Of a stretch of 64,000 nucleotides of DNA, positions 1-7,590 are shown piece by piece. A program made the translations under genes and the position numbers. The notes beneath the pieces were generated by a model that worked only from the letters and a program-made list of their open reading frames with translations, did not search any database and was not told the origin of the DNA. The stretch's first letter is position 1. Each line of letters starts with the position of its first letter. Origin of the DNA: Thermoplasmata archaeon (GTDB lineage Archaea > Thermoplasmatota > Thermoplasmata > Lutacidiplasmatales > UBA184); assembly GCA_021844945.1 (NCBI GenBank), contig JAKBSJ010000003.1:162770-226769 (forward strand), read 5' to 3'.

Positions 1-1
1 C

Positions 2-313
2 GAGGAGCTCGGAGAGGATGTCGCGAACATGGCGAGCGACCCGCGGCACGTTCGGATCCGGGAGGTCTCACGGGTCGAATGGGATCGGCACCCCGCCGCG
101 CGTTCGAGCCTGGTCGCTCTCGCACCGGGCGTGGATCCGGTGCGTCTCATCGAGATCGAGGGGATCGATCTGTGCCCCTGCGGGGGCACCCACGTACGTT
201 CGACCTCGGAGGTCGGAGCGCTCGAGATTCGACCGATCTCGGAGCGGGACGAGGGTGGCGCTCGGTTCAGCTACGTGCTGGTGAACGGAGGCGGGACCAC
301 TCCGCCCGAGTAG
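2..313 (+). CDS. alanyl-tRNA editing protein AlaX, C-terminal part (5' end outside window)
   Basis: The reading frame is open to the window edge, so the start lies upstream. The visible part carries the zinc-binding CPCGGTHV segment and the following strand pattern of the second half of AlaX or the AlaRS editing domain. It stops about 35 residues after that motif. That ending fits a free-standing AlaX, because full AlaRS would continue into a DHHA1 domain. AlaX proteins hydrolyse Ser-tRNA(Ala) or Gly-tRNA(Ala) in the cytosol. The last 47 bases overlap the 3' end of the convergent acetyltransferase gene. The upstream HxxxH half of the active site cannot be checked here. Confidence 0.82.
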   Translation, partial: EELGEDVANMASDPRHVRIREVSRVEWDRHPAARSSLVALAPGVDPVRLIEIEGIDLCPCGGTHVRSTSEVGALEIRPISERDEGGARFSYVLVNGGGTTPPE

Positions 314-824
314 TCCCGTACTCGTGCACGTCGTGCCACGCACCGTGGTGGAATAGCGCGGAACGCAGAGTTCCCTCGCGTCGCAGGCCGAGCTTTTCGA
401 GGATGCGCGCCGAGCCGACGTTGTCGACATCGCACGTCGCGCCGACGCGCTCGATGTGGGACTCGGCGTAGACCCGGTCGATGAGAAGCCCGACCGCTTC
501 GGTCCCGTAGCCGTGGCCGCGTTCTTCGCGAGCGCCCAGGACGTACCATACGTCGACGTACTCGAGGACCGGATGGGCGAAATAGTGGCCCACACAGCCC
601 AGGAGGGTCCCGTCGGATCGCTTGCGGATCGCGTATCGAGGAGCGAGGGAGCGAGGATCGTTCGCGGCGCTCTCGAGCGATTCAAGGAACGACGTGTACT
701 GCTCGGTCTCGTACCGGTCAAAGGGTGCGACCAGCTCCGGGTCCTGGTACCATCGAAAGATGCGCTCGCGCGATCCGGGATCGATCGGCGCAAGCTCGAC
801 CCGCGGGCTACGTTGGGGCCCCAT
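267..824 (-). CDS. GNAT family N-acetyltransferase, RimJ/RimL-like
   Basis: This 185-residue protein has the length and fold pattern of RimJ/RimL/ribosomal-protein-type acetyltransferases. The acetyl-CoA pyrophosphate loop is RGHGYGTEA near residue 105, followed by the typical VDNVGSARILEKLGLRREG segment of this subfamily. The family transfers acetyl from acetyl-CoA to protein N termini or small amines; the substrate here is unknown. Its end overlaps alaX by 47 bases. It diverges from the epimerase gene across a 65-base gap containing one palindromic TATA-like box that may serve both genes. Confidence 0.85.
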   Translation of the reverse strand: MGPQRSPRVELAPIDPGSRERIFRWYQDPELVAPFDRYETEQYTSFLESLESAANDPRSLAPRYAIRKRSDGTLLGCVGHYFAHPVLEYVDVWYVLGAREERGHGYGTEAVGLLIDRVYAESHIERVGATCDVDNVGSARILEKLGLRREGTLRSALFHHGAWHDVHEYGTTRAEWSRLRSPARS

Positions 825-856
825 CGCAAAGGTTCGCCGGGCGCAGCCTCCGTCCG

Positions 857-865
857 TTTAAATAT
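857..865. promoter_or_regulatory. TATA-like box, possibly shared by divergent genes
   Basis: The sequence TTTAAATAT lies 25-33 bases before the epimerase ATG at 890. It also lies 33-41 bases before the acetyltransferase ATG at 824 on the other strand. The TTTAAA core reads the same on both strands, so a single TBP site could fire both ways. The spacing to 890 implies a leaderless mRNA for the epimerase. Confidence 0.55.
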
Positions 866-889
866 GGAACCGTCCGTGCGACGGCCCTC

Positions 890-1864
890 ATGCCGCCGAT
901 CGCGCGCCCCGGGGGCCCGGTGGTCGTGACCGGGGGCGCCGGCGCGATCGGCACCCTTTTGGTCGAGGCCCTGGTGAAACGCGGGAACGAGGTGCGGATC
1001 ATCGACAACCTCTCTTCGGGACGGCGGGCGCACTTGGATCGGCTGGGCCGGCCGGATGGGTGGAAGCTCGTCATCAGCGACCTTCGGCAGGACGGGCCGT
1101 GGACCGATGAGTTCCGGGGCGCCCGTGAGGTCTGGCATCTTGCCGCGAACCCGGACATCCGGCGAGGAACCGAGGACCCGCGGCTCGATCTGGAGCACGG
1201 CACGATCGCAACGTTCCATGTGCTCGAAGCTATGCGGCGTCACGACGTCCCTCGAGTACATTTCTCCTCCTCGAGCACGGTCTACGGGATGCCGACGATC
1301 TTTCCGACCCCGGAAAGCTACGGACCCCTGCTCCCGGAGTCGCTCTACGGGGCCTCCAAGCTCGCGAGCGAGGGCTTGGTGAGCGCCTACGCCTCCTGCT
1401 ATGGAACGACGAGCTACATCTTCCGCTTCGCGAACGTCATCGGACCCCTGATGACGCATGGTGTGCTCTTTGATTTTTTCGAGAAGCTCGCGAGGGACCC
1501 CTCTCGGCTCGAGGTCCTCGGGGACGGGCGCCAGGCCAAGAGCTACCTTCGAACCGAAGACTGCGTCGATGCGATGCTCTTTGCGTCCGAGCGAACGCAC
1601 GACCGAGTGAACTTCTTCAACCTCGGCACGGGCGATCGTATCAGCGTACGGGAGATTGCGGAGAAGGTCGTACGGGCTCACGGGGGCGGGGCCCGGATCG
1701 AATACACAGGCGGAACGCGGGGCTGGCCGGGGGACATCCCCCAGCAGGATCTCGCGATCGACAAGATCTCGCGACTCGGCTGGAAGGCTCGATGGAACAG
1801 TGCCGGGGCCGTGGATCTATCGATCGAGGAGATGCGCCAATCCATTTCCGCCCGTACTCGTTAG
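890..1864 (+). CDS. NAD-dependent epimerase/dehydratase, GalE-like
   Basis: This is an extended short-chain dehydrogenase of 324 residues. The Rossmann glycine motif TGGAGAIG is at residues 14-21, and the catalytic pair is Y153-x3-K157 in YGASK. A serine-rich strand SSSSTVYG precedes it. Such enzymes epimerise or dehydrate nucleotide-activated sugars. Frames open further upstream, but ATG 890 was chosen because it puts the glycine motif at the N terminus and sits 25 bases after a TATA box. A glycosyltransferase follows 6 bases later, which suggests joint work on glycan synthesis. The exact sugar is not determinable. Confidence 0.9.
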   Translation: MPPIARPGGPVVVTGGAGAIGTLLVEALVKRGNEVRIIDNLSSGRRAHLDRLGRPDGWKLVISDLRQDGPWTDEFRGAREVWHLAANPDIRRGTEDPRLDLEHGTIATFHVLEAMRRHDVPRVHFSSSSTVYGMPTIFPTPESYGPLLPESLYGASKLASEGLVSAYASCYGTTSYIFRFANVIGPLMTHGVLFDFFEKLARDPSRLEVLGDGRQAKSYLRTEDCVDAMLFASERTHDRVNFFNLGTGDRISVREIAEKVVRAHGGGARIEYTGGTRGWPGDIPQQDLAIDKISRLGWKARWNSAGAVDLSIEEMRQSISARTR

Positions 1865-1870
1865 GTCACC

Positions 1871-2935
1871 GTGAGCGCCCCGGAGCGGACGCCCGGAACC
1901 GTCACGGTCGTCCTGACCGTGCTCAATGATCGCCGCGTCGAACGTACCCTAAAGAGCCTCCTCGAGCAGCGGCGCCGACCGGACCGGATCCTCGTCGACG
2001 ACGGGAGCGGCCCGGACGGGGCCGTCCGCCCGATCGTGGAACGGTGGCGGGCGCGCGACCCGCGCGTGGAATGGCTGGACGCCCCGGGCACGATCAGCGA
2101 GAGCCGGAACCGGGCCCTCCAGGTGGTCTCCACCGAGTTCGTTGCGTTCATCGATGCGGACGAGATCGCTCGGCCGGAGTGGCTGGGGGAGCTCCTCGGG
2201 CCGTTCGGCGACCCTAGGATCGGCTTCACCGGAGGGCCGACCCCCGCACTCCCGTCGACCTGCCACGGCGCCGGGGTGCGGTACTACGATGGGTACCTTC
2301 GACGTTTTTACGACGTGACCGCGCGAGCGCACCCTACGTCGTTGCCGATGGGCAACTCAGCGTGGCGTACCTCGGTCTTCGATCAGTTGGGCCTCCTCGA
2401 CACCACGCTCTATCCCTATGCCTCCAGCGAGGACCAGGAGATGGCGGTCCGGGCGAGCCGCGCCGGCTGGACGGGCCGCTACGTCCCTGGCGCGATCGTC
2501 GATCACGACTTCTCTGAGCTCACGTCGAGCTCGCTGCTGCGCAAGCAAAGCCGTTACGCGACGGGAGGCTACCTGGTCTGGCGGCGTCACGCCTCGACGT
2601 ACGAGGCAACCGGAGGACGGCTGGCGCCCTACGTCCTCTTGCCGGCGCTCGCGGTCCTAGGAGCCATCTTCCTCGCATTCCCTCAACTCTATTGGCCCGC
2701 GGTGGGCTTGCTCGCGACGGGCTTGGGAGGGCTCGCCGTCTTCGCTTTGGGATTGTCCATCCAGGGCCTCCGATGGGAACGGACCTACCCCGGGATGCGG
2801 TTCCGGGCCTTCGAGATCCTCCGTCGGTGGGCGACGATGTACGGGGCCTTCCGGGGTCTGATCTACTATGGTTGGAGGGGCCGCCGGGAGGTGGGCTCTG
2901 CCCCGACGAAGTCGCCTCGGTCCGGCAAACCTTAA
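1871..2935 (+). CDS. family 2 glycosyltransferase with C-terminal membrane segments
   Basis: The GTG start at 1871 follows the epimerase stop by 6 bases. The 354-residue protein begins with a GT-A fold (VTVVLTVLNDRR, then LVDDGSG). The metal-binding DADE of AFIDADEIARPEW comes near residue 95, and an EDQEM acid motif near residue 187 probably supplies the base. Two hydrophobic helices around residues 258-300 anchor it in the membrane, followed by an arginine-rich tail. It probably transfers a sugar from a nucleotide donor to a lipid or surface glycan, working with the upstream epimerase. Donor and acceptor are unknown. Confidence 0.88.
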   Translation: MSAPERTPGTVTVVLTVLNDRRVERTLKSLLEQRRRPDRILVDDGSGPDGAVRPIVERWRARDPRVEWLDAPGTISESRNRALQVVSTEFVAFIDADEIARPEWLGELLGPFGDPRIGFTGGPTPALPSTCHGAGVRYYDGYLRRFYDVTARAHPTSLPMGNSAWRTSVFDQLGLLDTTLYPYASSEDQEMAVRASRAGWTGRYVPGAIVDHDFSELTSSSLLRKQSRYATGGYLVWRRHASTYEATGGRLAPYVLLPALAVLGAIFLAFPQLYWPAVGLLATGLGGLAVFALGLSIQGLRWERTYPGMRFRAFEILRRWATMYGAFRGLIYYGWRGRREVGSAPTKSPRSGKP

Positions 2936-2937
2936 AC
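2929..2937 (+). promoter_or_regulatory. TATA-like box for the FKBP gene
   Basis: CCTTAAACC overlaps the stop codon of the glycosyltransferase gene and ends 22 bases before the ATG at 2960. This is normal archaeal TATA spacing for a short-leader or leaderless mRNA. Confidence 0.45.
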
Positions 2938-2959
2938 CGCAAGCGCGCTCCGCGCGGCG

Positions 2960-3850
2960 ATGACCTCTCACGCCGCAGCTTCGCCGCCCGGTATGGTCGC
3001 TTCGGGCGATCTTGTGCACCTCGACTTCGAGCTCTGGGCCGAGGGCGGGGCGAAGCCCGAGCTCATCGGGACCACCCGCGAGGAGGTCGCTCAAGATGCC
3101 CTGGGGCAACTTCCTCAAGGGCGTCGCTACGGACCTCGGCCCCACCTCATCGGTGGCCCCTACTTCCCCTCCGGGATCGAACAGGCCCTGGTCGGCGGCA
3201 TCGTCGGCAACGAGATCGTGAAGGAGTTCGCCGCGGTCGATGCCTTCGGAGAGCGGGACCCCAAGCTGATCGAACTGTTCTCGATGCACGAGATCGAGCG
3301 CCTGCCCGAAATGCGCCGACAGGACGCGCATCTGGACGTGGGCACGATCCTGACGATCCGGGGACGAGAAGGCCGCGTCGTGACGCTCACGCAGGCCCGG
3401 GTCCGAGTCGACTTCAACCCCCCGTTCGCGGGTCGCAAGGTCCGCGGGAAGTTCAAGATCGTGGACCGCATCTCTGATCCGGACGAGCAGGTCCGCGCGC
3501 TGATCGAGATTGAATACGGCCGGCCGGGTTCGGAATTCCACGTCGAGATCCGCGACCACGTCGTAACGATTAAAGTCCCCGACCGGGCCAAGTTCGATCC
3601 TTCCTGGTTCGGCGACAAGCCACGGATCGTCGACCGCATCCGCACCCAGATCTCCCCCAAGTCGATACGATTCGTGGAAGAGTACGTCACGCCGACCCCC
3701 GAGAAGACCGACTCTGCCGCCGCGCCGGCAGTGGCCCCTACGGCACCCTCTCTCCCGAGCTCAGCCCCCGGGACCTCCGCCCCGGCCGGTACGGCCCGTC
3801 CCGCTACGGGTACCGAGCGCTCCAAGACGAAACCCGAGGCCAGCCCCTAG
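2960..3850 (+). CDS. FKBP-type peptidyl-prolyl cis-trans isomerase, long archaeal (SlyD-like) form
   Basis: The 296-residue protein opens with the FKBP strand DLVHLDFELWAEG and contains the central GIEQALVGGIVGNE turn. It then has an inserted chaperone flap and the archaeal VGTILTIRGREGRV / DFNPPFAGRKVRGKFKI block seen in long archaeal FKBPs. A further alpha/beta region follows (residues about 175-245). The last 45 residues are Ala/Pro/Ser/Thr-rich and probably disordered. The family catalyses proline isomerisation and holds unfolded chains in the cytosol. The extra C-terminal region is common in euryarchaeal homologues; the low-complexity tail looks lineage-specific. Confidence 0.88.
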   Translation: MTSHAAASPPGMVASGDLVHLDFELWAEGGAKPELIGTTREEVAQDALGQLPQGRRYGPRPHLIGGPYFPSGIEQALVGGIVGNEIVKEFAAVDAFGERDPKLIELFSMHEIERLPEMRRQDAHLDVGTILTIRGREGRVVTLTQARVRVDFNPPFAGRKVRGKFKIVDRISDPDEQVRALIEIEYGRPGSEFHVEIRDHVVTIKVPDRAKFDPSWFGDKPRIVDRIRTQISPKSIRFVEEYVTPTPEKTDSAAAPAVAPTAPSLPSSAPGTSAPAGTARPATGTERSKTKPEASP

Positions 3851-3909
3851 GTTGCCCCCGGGAACGGAACGAACCAACGCTAGATGAACCGGCTCGCGCT
3901 CTTCGCCTT

Positions 3910-4044
3910 GTGCAGACGTCGCCTCAGCCGTCCCGGGAGATCCCGCGCGCGTTCTTGATCACCGTCTTCGCGGTAGGGATTGCGATCGCGGTGGCAGTCG
4001 CTGTCCTAGGTTTTTACGGGTACATCGGCGCGGGAATCCCCTGA
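3910..4044 (+). CDS. tiny single-span membrane protein
   Basis: A GTG-started frame of 44 residues has a polar N terminus, then one uninterrupted hydrophobic helix (about residues 14-38, rich in Ala/Val/Ile), ending GAGIP. It was not matched to a known family. A second very similar-sized single-span frame follows 60 bases later. Together they look like small membrane-complex subunits or membrane regulators, but this is inference. The competing ATG frame at 3884 runs only 24 codons and is not convincing. Confidence 0.45.
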   Translation: MQTSPQPSREIPRAFLITVFAVGIAIAVAVAVLGFYGYIGAGIP

Positions 4045-4104
4045 TCCCCGAGCATCTATAGTACGAGTCGAGCGCAGATAAACCGCCCCGGACGTACAGC
4101 GTGC

Positions 4105-4236
4105 GTGGCAGTCGAGCGGCGGGCGGCTTCGGAGAAGAAGTACCACCCCTACTTGGGTTGGGTGGTCGGGGGCATTCTCATCCTGGCGATCTTCGCGGTG
4201 ATGGGAGCCTTCTGGTTCATGTATCATCCCTTGTAG
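4105..4236 (+). CDS. tiny single-span membrane protein
   Basis: A GTG-started frame of 43 residues has a basic amphipathic N terminus (ERRAASEKKYHPYLG), one hydrophobic helix (about residues 18-39) and a short MYHPL end. Two histidines flank the helix, one on each side. An AT-rich GATAAACC at 4077-4084 gives a TATA box at normal distance. Its last 20 bases overlap the end of the convergent methyltransferase gene. The family is unknown. The gene is too small for most gene finders and worth testing together with the frame at 3910. Confidence 0.5.
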   Translation: MAVERRAASEKKYHPYLGWVVGGILILAIFAVMGAFWFMYHPL

Positions 4237-4774
4237 CGACGGACGCCCAGCATTCGGGCGCGCGGTAGGCGTAGACCGGCCCGGACGTGGCGTAGGGGAC
4301 CCATCCCGGTATCGGATGGTAGTGCGTCACGAACCGGGCTCCGGGCCGGAGTTCTCGTTCGAGCTTGGGCCGAAGGCGAGCCATCGTCGCTGGCCAGAGG
4401 AATGCGAAGACAACATTCGCCCGGGTCAGGTCCTCCTCGAAGAGATTCCCCCGGACGATCGTCACCCGATCCCGATCGTTCCCCCATCTCTGGCGGAGGG
4501 ACAGAATGACAGTTCGAAGGCGATCGATCTCGACGGCGCGCACCCGCGATCCCCGATCGCGAGCCACCCGCAGCGCGAGCTCGCCGGTCCCTGCGCCGAG
4601 ATCGATCACGAGGTCGCTCGCGGAGGGGTTCGCGAGGCGAATCATCCTATCCGCGACGCGGGCGGACGTCGGTTCGTAGCCCGCCCCGTAGGCGAACGAT
4701 CCGAAGAAGAAGTACACGAAGAACGCGAGCCCGGCGAAGACCGTGAGAAGTCCCGCGACCTCCATCGGGCCCAT
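4217..4774 (-). CDS. membrane-anchored class I SAM-dependent methyltransferase
   Basis: The 185-residue protein starts with a hydrophobic helix (residues about 5-28). A Rossmann methyltransferase domain follows, with motif I VIDLGAGTGEL and the acidic AVEID loop that binds SAM ribose. A later FAFLWPATMARL strand replaces the usual NPP/DPP motif IV. The short domain resembles archaeal membrane-associated methyltransferases of unknown substrate. Its ATG directly follows the meaB stop (TAGATG junction), so the two are probably co-transcribed, though a role in B12 or mutase maintenance is only a guess. Confidence 0.75.
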   Translation of the reverse strand: MGPMEVAGLLTVFAGLAFFVYFFFGSFAYGAGYEPTSARVADRMIRLANPSASDLVIDLGAGTGELALRVARDRGSRVRAVEIDRLRTVILSLRQRWGNDRDRVTIVRGNLFEEDLTRANVVFAFLWPATMARLRPKLERELRPGARFVTHYHPIPGWVPYATSGPVYAYRAPECWASVATRDDT

Positions 4775-5731
4775 CTACGCGCGCCCCTTCCTCCGCTCCT
4801 GCCACCAACGACGCGCGGCGGTCTCGGGGTCGATCCGGCGGGCGAGTACCGGCTCGACGCGCCGCGGAAGGCTCGGGTCCCGCGACAGGTCCGCGACGAA
4901 CCGAGATTCGGCGAGGGCCAGGATCTCTTGGGTCAACCGACGGCGCTCTCCTTCGAGGCGTTTGCCGCTCGAGTCGAGGTAGTGTTCGTGGGCCTCGATC
5001 GCCTGCCACAGCTCGGGGATCCCCGAGGGGATCGTCGTCGATGTAGCGACCACGGGCACCCTCCAGCCGGGGTCCACGCTACCCAAGGACGCGAGCTCGG
5101 TGAGGTCGCGTCGGGCCCGATCCGCACCGGGCAGATCTGACTTGTTCACGCAGAACACGTCGGCGATCTCGAAGAGCCCCGCCTTGAGCGTCTGGACCTC
5201 ATCGCCGAGATGAGGGACGAGGACGACGACGCTCGTGGTCGCGACCTGCCGGATCTCGACGTCGACTTGGCCGCTCCCGACGGTTTCGACGAGCACGATG
5301 CCGAACCCTGCGGCCTCCAACAGGCGCGCGACCTCCCGCGTCGCCCGGGCGAGTCCGCCGGCGTGGCCACGGGTCGCCATGGAGCGGATGAAGATCCCCG
5401 GGTCGTCGGGAGGTCGGTCGAGCCGAATCCGGTCACCGAGGACCGACCCTCCCGAGAACGGGCTCGACGGATCGACGGCTACGACTGCGACCTTCTTCCC
5501 GAGCGAGCGCAAGTGAGCGAGTAGCGCGTTGATGAGCGAGGACTTGCCTACTCCGAGCGGTCCGGCCAGCCCTACGAGCCACGCATGGCCGGTGCGGGGA
5601 TAAATCGCCCGCAAGACCTCGCGCGCCCCGGGGTCATCGTTTTCTGCGCCGGTGATGAGGCGCGCGAGCGCGCGACGGTCACCGTCGATCAGGGCTTGGG
5701 CCGCCGGGGGGAGGCGGCGCGCCGGGCTCAT
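4775..5731 (-). CDS. meaB: methylmalonyl-CoA mutase chaperone GTPase MeaB/ArgK
   Basis: This 318-residue G3E-family GTPase has Walker A GPLGVGKS (residues 57-64), a [15 protein letters not shown] switch typical of MeaB, the ETVGSGQVD switch II and NKSD base recognition. It loads and protects adenosylcobalamin in methylmalonyl-CoA mutase. The ATG overlaps the stop of the cobalamin-binding mutase subunit as ATGA, indicating translational coupling and fixing the start. Upstream open sequence in this frame runs antisense to nothing useful and overlaps mcmA2 in another frame, so it was excluded. Confidence 0.96.
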   Translation of the reverse strand: MSPARRLPPAAQALIDGDRRALARLITGAENDDPGAREVLRAIYPRTGHAWLVGLAGPLGVGKSSLINALLAHLRSLGKKVAVVAVDPSSPFSGGSVLGDRIRLDRPPDDPGIFIRSMATRGHAGGLARATREVARLLEAAGFGIVLVETVGSGQVDVEIRQVATTSVVVLVPHLGDEVQTLKAGLFEIADVFCVNKSDLPGADRARRDLTELASLGSVDPGWRVPVVATSTTIPSGIPELWQAIEAHEHYLDSSGKRLEGERRRLTQEILALAESRFVADLSRDPSLPRRVEPVLARRIDPETAARRWWQERRKGRA

Positions 5732-6144
5732 GAGGCCCGGCCGGCGAGGTGCTTCGCGGACTTCACGATCTCTTGGAGAGATGCGCCGGGTCCGAAGATC
5801 GCCTTGACCCCGAGCTTGCGCAGCTGTCGGGCGTCCTCGTCCGGTATGATCCCTCCCACGAACACGGGAATCCGCCCGGATCTCTCCTTGCGCATGAGTT
5901 CGAGGATCTTCGGGATCAACGCCATGTGCGCTCCCGAGAGGATCGAAAGCCCGACGATGTCGACATCCTCCTCCATCGCGGCCTGCACGATCGCCTCGGG
6001 CGTCTGACGAAGGCCGGCGTAGATGACCTCCATCCCCGCGTCCCGCAGAGCGCGCGCCACGACCTTGGCTCCCCGATCGTGCCCGTCCAGTCCCGGTTTC
6101 GCAATCAGAACGCGGATCGGAGGCTGTTTCTTTGCCGCAGGCAT
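5728..6144 (-). CDS. mcmA2: methylmalonyl-CoA mutase, cobalamin-binding small subunit
   Basis: The 138-residue stand-alone B12-binding domain has the cobalt ligand in D20-x-H22-x-x-G25. The second and third motifs (GLSILSGAH and FVGGIIP) line the nucleotide tail pocket. Archaea commonly encode this domain separately from the catalytic large subunit, here found at 28824-30506. The two assemble into the enzyme that interconverts (R)-methylmalonyl-CoA and succinyl-CoA. It lies immediately upstream of meaB with a 4-base overlap. Confidence 0.95.
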   Translation of the reverse strand: MPAAKKQPPIRVLIAKPGLDGHDRGAKVVARALRDAGMEVIYAGLRQTPEAIVQAAMEEDVDIVGLSILSGAHMALIPKILELMRKERSGRIPVFVGGIIPDEDARQLRKLGVKAIFGPGASLQEIVKSAKHLAGRAS

Positions 6145-6565
6145 TCCCGCTCCGGCACCGGCGAATTACGAAGTGCCCAAAAGGTTGTGCGTGTCTGCCC
6201 GCCATTCCGGTTTGGACGGTCCGGTCCCGGAGCGAGCACCGTTCGCCGTTCCTAGGGAGGATTTGGGCCTCTTCTTGCCTTCCGCGGTTCTTCCGGACGG
6301 TAAGTCCGCCCATCCTCTAGAGACCGCGGGTCCTTCCCAGCTCACCGTGGCTCCCCCCGGGTAAAGACCGAAGCAGCGAGCCCCTCGCGCGCACGGGAAG
6401 GTCGCATGGCGCGGACCGGGGTTCACGGGACCAAACCACCGCGGAGGGTTCGGTCCAGGGGCCACGCTCAGGAACCCGAACACGGGAGATCGTCGAGGCA
6501 CCGAGAGACTTAGATCCCCGGGCCCGAGAAGCGAAGGCCCACGGTTGTGCTTCCCGCTCGGATGG
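6145..6565. other. largest gene-free stretch; possible structured RNA, unidentified
   Basis: No convincing protein frame is present: the open frame on the minus strand (6166-6624) is rich in Gly/Pro/Ser/Arg with no motif. The part around 6413-6477 can fold: GGACCG at 6413-6418 pairs with CGGTCC at 6451-6456, and GGGTTC at 6419-6424 with GAACCC at 6472-6477, but these two helices overlap in a pseudoknot-like order and may be alternatives. The conserved boxes of RNase P RNA and SRP RNA were looked for by eye and not found. It may hold a leader for mcmA2, a small RNA, or nothing. Confidence 0.35.
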
Positions 6566-7480
6566 TTACCGGAGGGCGAAGAGGTTGGCGACGAGGTTCC
6601 CGGCCACCCACGCGAGCAACGCACCGGCAGCGAGAAAGGCGACCAGAGGGATCTGCGGGGTCACGCGCACACGGTCTAAGCCGCGCGCAGCCAGTTCTCG
6701 CGCCGCACCGGAGCGGACCTGCCGGTCCTCCTCCTCCGTCATCGCCCCCTCGGCCCTCCCTATACCCCGCTCGCTGCGCTCTCGAACCCAAACGTAGCGA
6801 CGAGCCAGATCGCCCACGGGGATGGTGTAACTGACGAACCCGTCGCGGGCCGAGAACTCTTTGTGGCGTAGGTTGAGTGCGGCGATCGTTATGGGGACCG
6901 TGATCGCGACGAGCACGAGACCGTTGACCAGCGCATTCAGGGCGAAGGGAACGACGTCCGCGAACTGTTGGGCCGCCGCCGGAAGGACGAGGAGGGTGGC
7001 CGGCGACAGTGGCACCAGGACGGACATGGCCATGAGAGCACGAGCATCGGCTGCGCCCCCAAGCGCACCTACCTCGTAGAGGGCGCGAGCGATCACGACG
7101 ACCGCCAAGGCGGCCACCACGGCGTCGGGAACCCCCCGCGCCGAGAGGCCGTGCAGCCAGATCGCGACGACGACAGCGACGACGCACGCAACGAACGCCG
7201 AAAGCTCGATCCAGTGCGCGGCGTTTTGGGAGTGACGACGCAGCGGAGTTTCCCAATCGAAGAAGTGTTCCACCGCGAGCCCGGCGACGAGGAGCCAAAG
7301 TACGAGCCCGAGGCGGGAGGAGTTTGAGGAGAGAAGCACCGCGCCCAAAACGGCCCCGACGATTCCCATGACCTGCCAACACCCGTCCGGGACCTCCCGC
7401 CGGAGAATGTCCCAGACCGACGCGACCAGCATCCCGGCCAGCAGTGCGGCCAGAGCGAGCTCCGCAAGAACGCCGGACAC
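6566..7480 (-). CDS. archaeal A24 prepilin/preflagellin peptidase
   Basis: The 304-residue polytopic membrane protein carries both aspartates of the TFPP family. D24 is in the cytosolic DILRREVPD motif after helix 1, and D145 is in GGAADARAL, the GxxD-type motif. It has about eight hydrophobic segments including a final one at the C terminus. A roughly 70-residue soluble charged stretch (about 205-275) separates the catalytic core from that last helix. These aspartyl proteases cleave class III signal peptides of archaeal pilins and archaellins at the membrane. No pilin gene is obvious nearby. Confidence 0.85.
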   Translation of the reverse strand: MSGVLAELALAALLAGMLVASVWDILRREVPDGCWQVMGIVGAVLGAVLLSSNSSRLGLVLWLLVAGLAVEHFFDWETPLRRHSQNAAHWIELSAFVACVVAVVVAIWLHGLSARGVPDAVVAALAVVVIARALYEVGALGGAADARALMAMSVLVPLSPATLLVLPAAAQQFADVVPFALNALVNGLVLVAITVPITIAALNLRHKEFSARDGFVSYTIPVGDLARRYVWVRERSERGIGRAEGAMTEEEDRQVRSGAARELAARGLDRVRVTPQIPLVAFLAAGALLAWVAGNLVANLFALR

Positions 7481-7518
7481 GGTCGCCTGGCCTCAGACGG
7501 TCCGACGGGGCGCCCGCG

Positions 7519-7526
7519 TTATAAAC
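7519..7526 (-). promoter_or_regulatory. TATA-like box for the prepilin peptidase gene
   Basis: TTATAAAC (read on the plus strand) lies 39-46 bases upstream of the minus-strand ATG at 7480. This predicts a transcript with a short leader. It is 65 bases from the plus-strand GTG at 7591, so it fits that gene less well. Confidence 0.45.
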
Positions 7527-7590
7527 GGCAGGTTACCGAGGAATCTCGGTCGGACGAGAGCTCAATAGCACCGTGTAACTTCTCCGGCAC

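Noticed and set aside
6145-6565. RNase P RNA or SRP 7S RNA gene
   Set aside because: The conserved boxes of both RNAs were looked for on both strands by eye and not seen. Only unnamed pairing segments remain.
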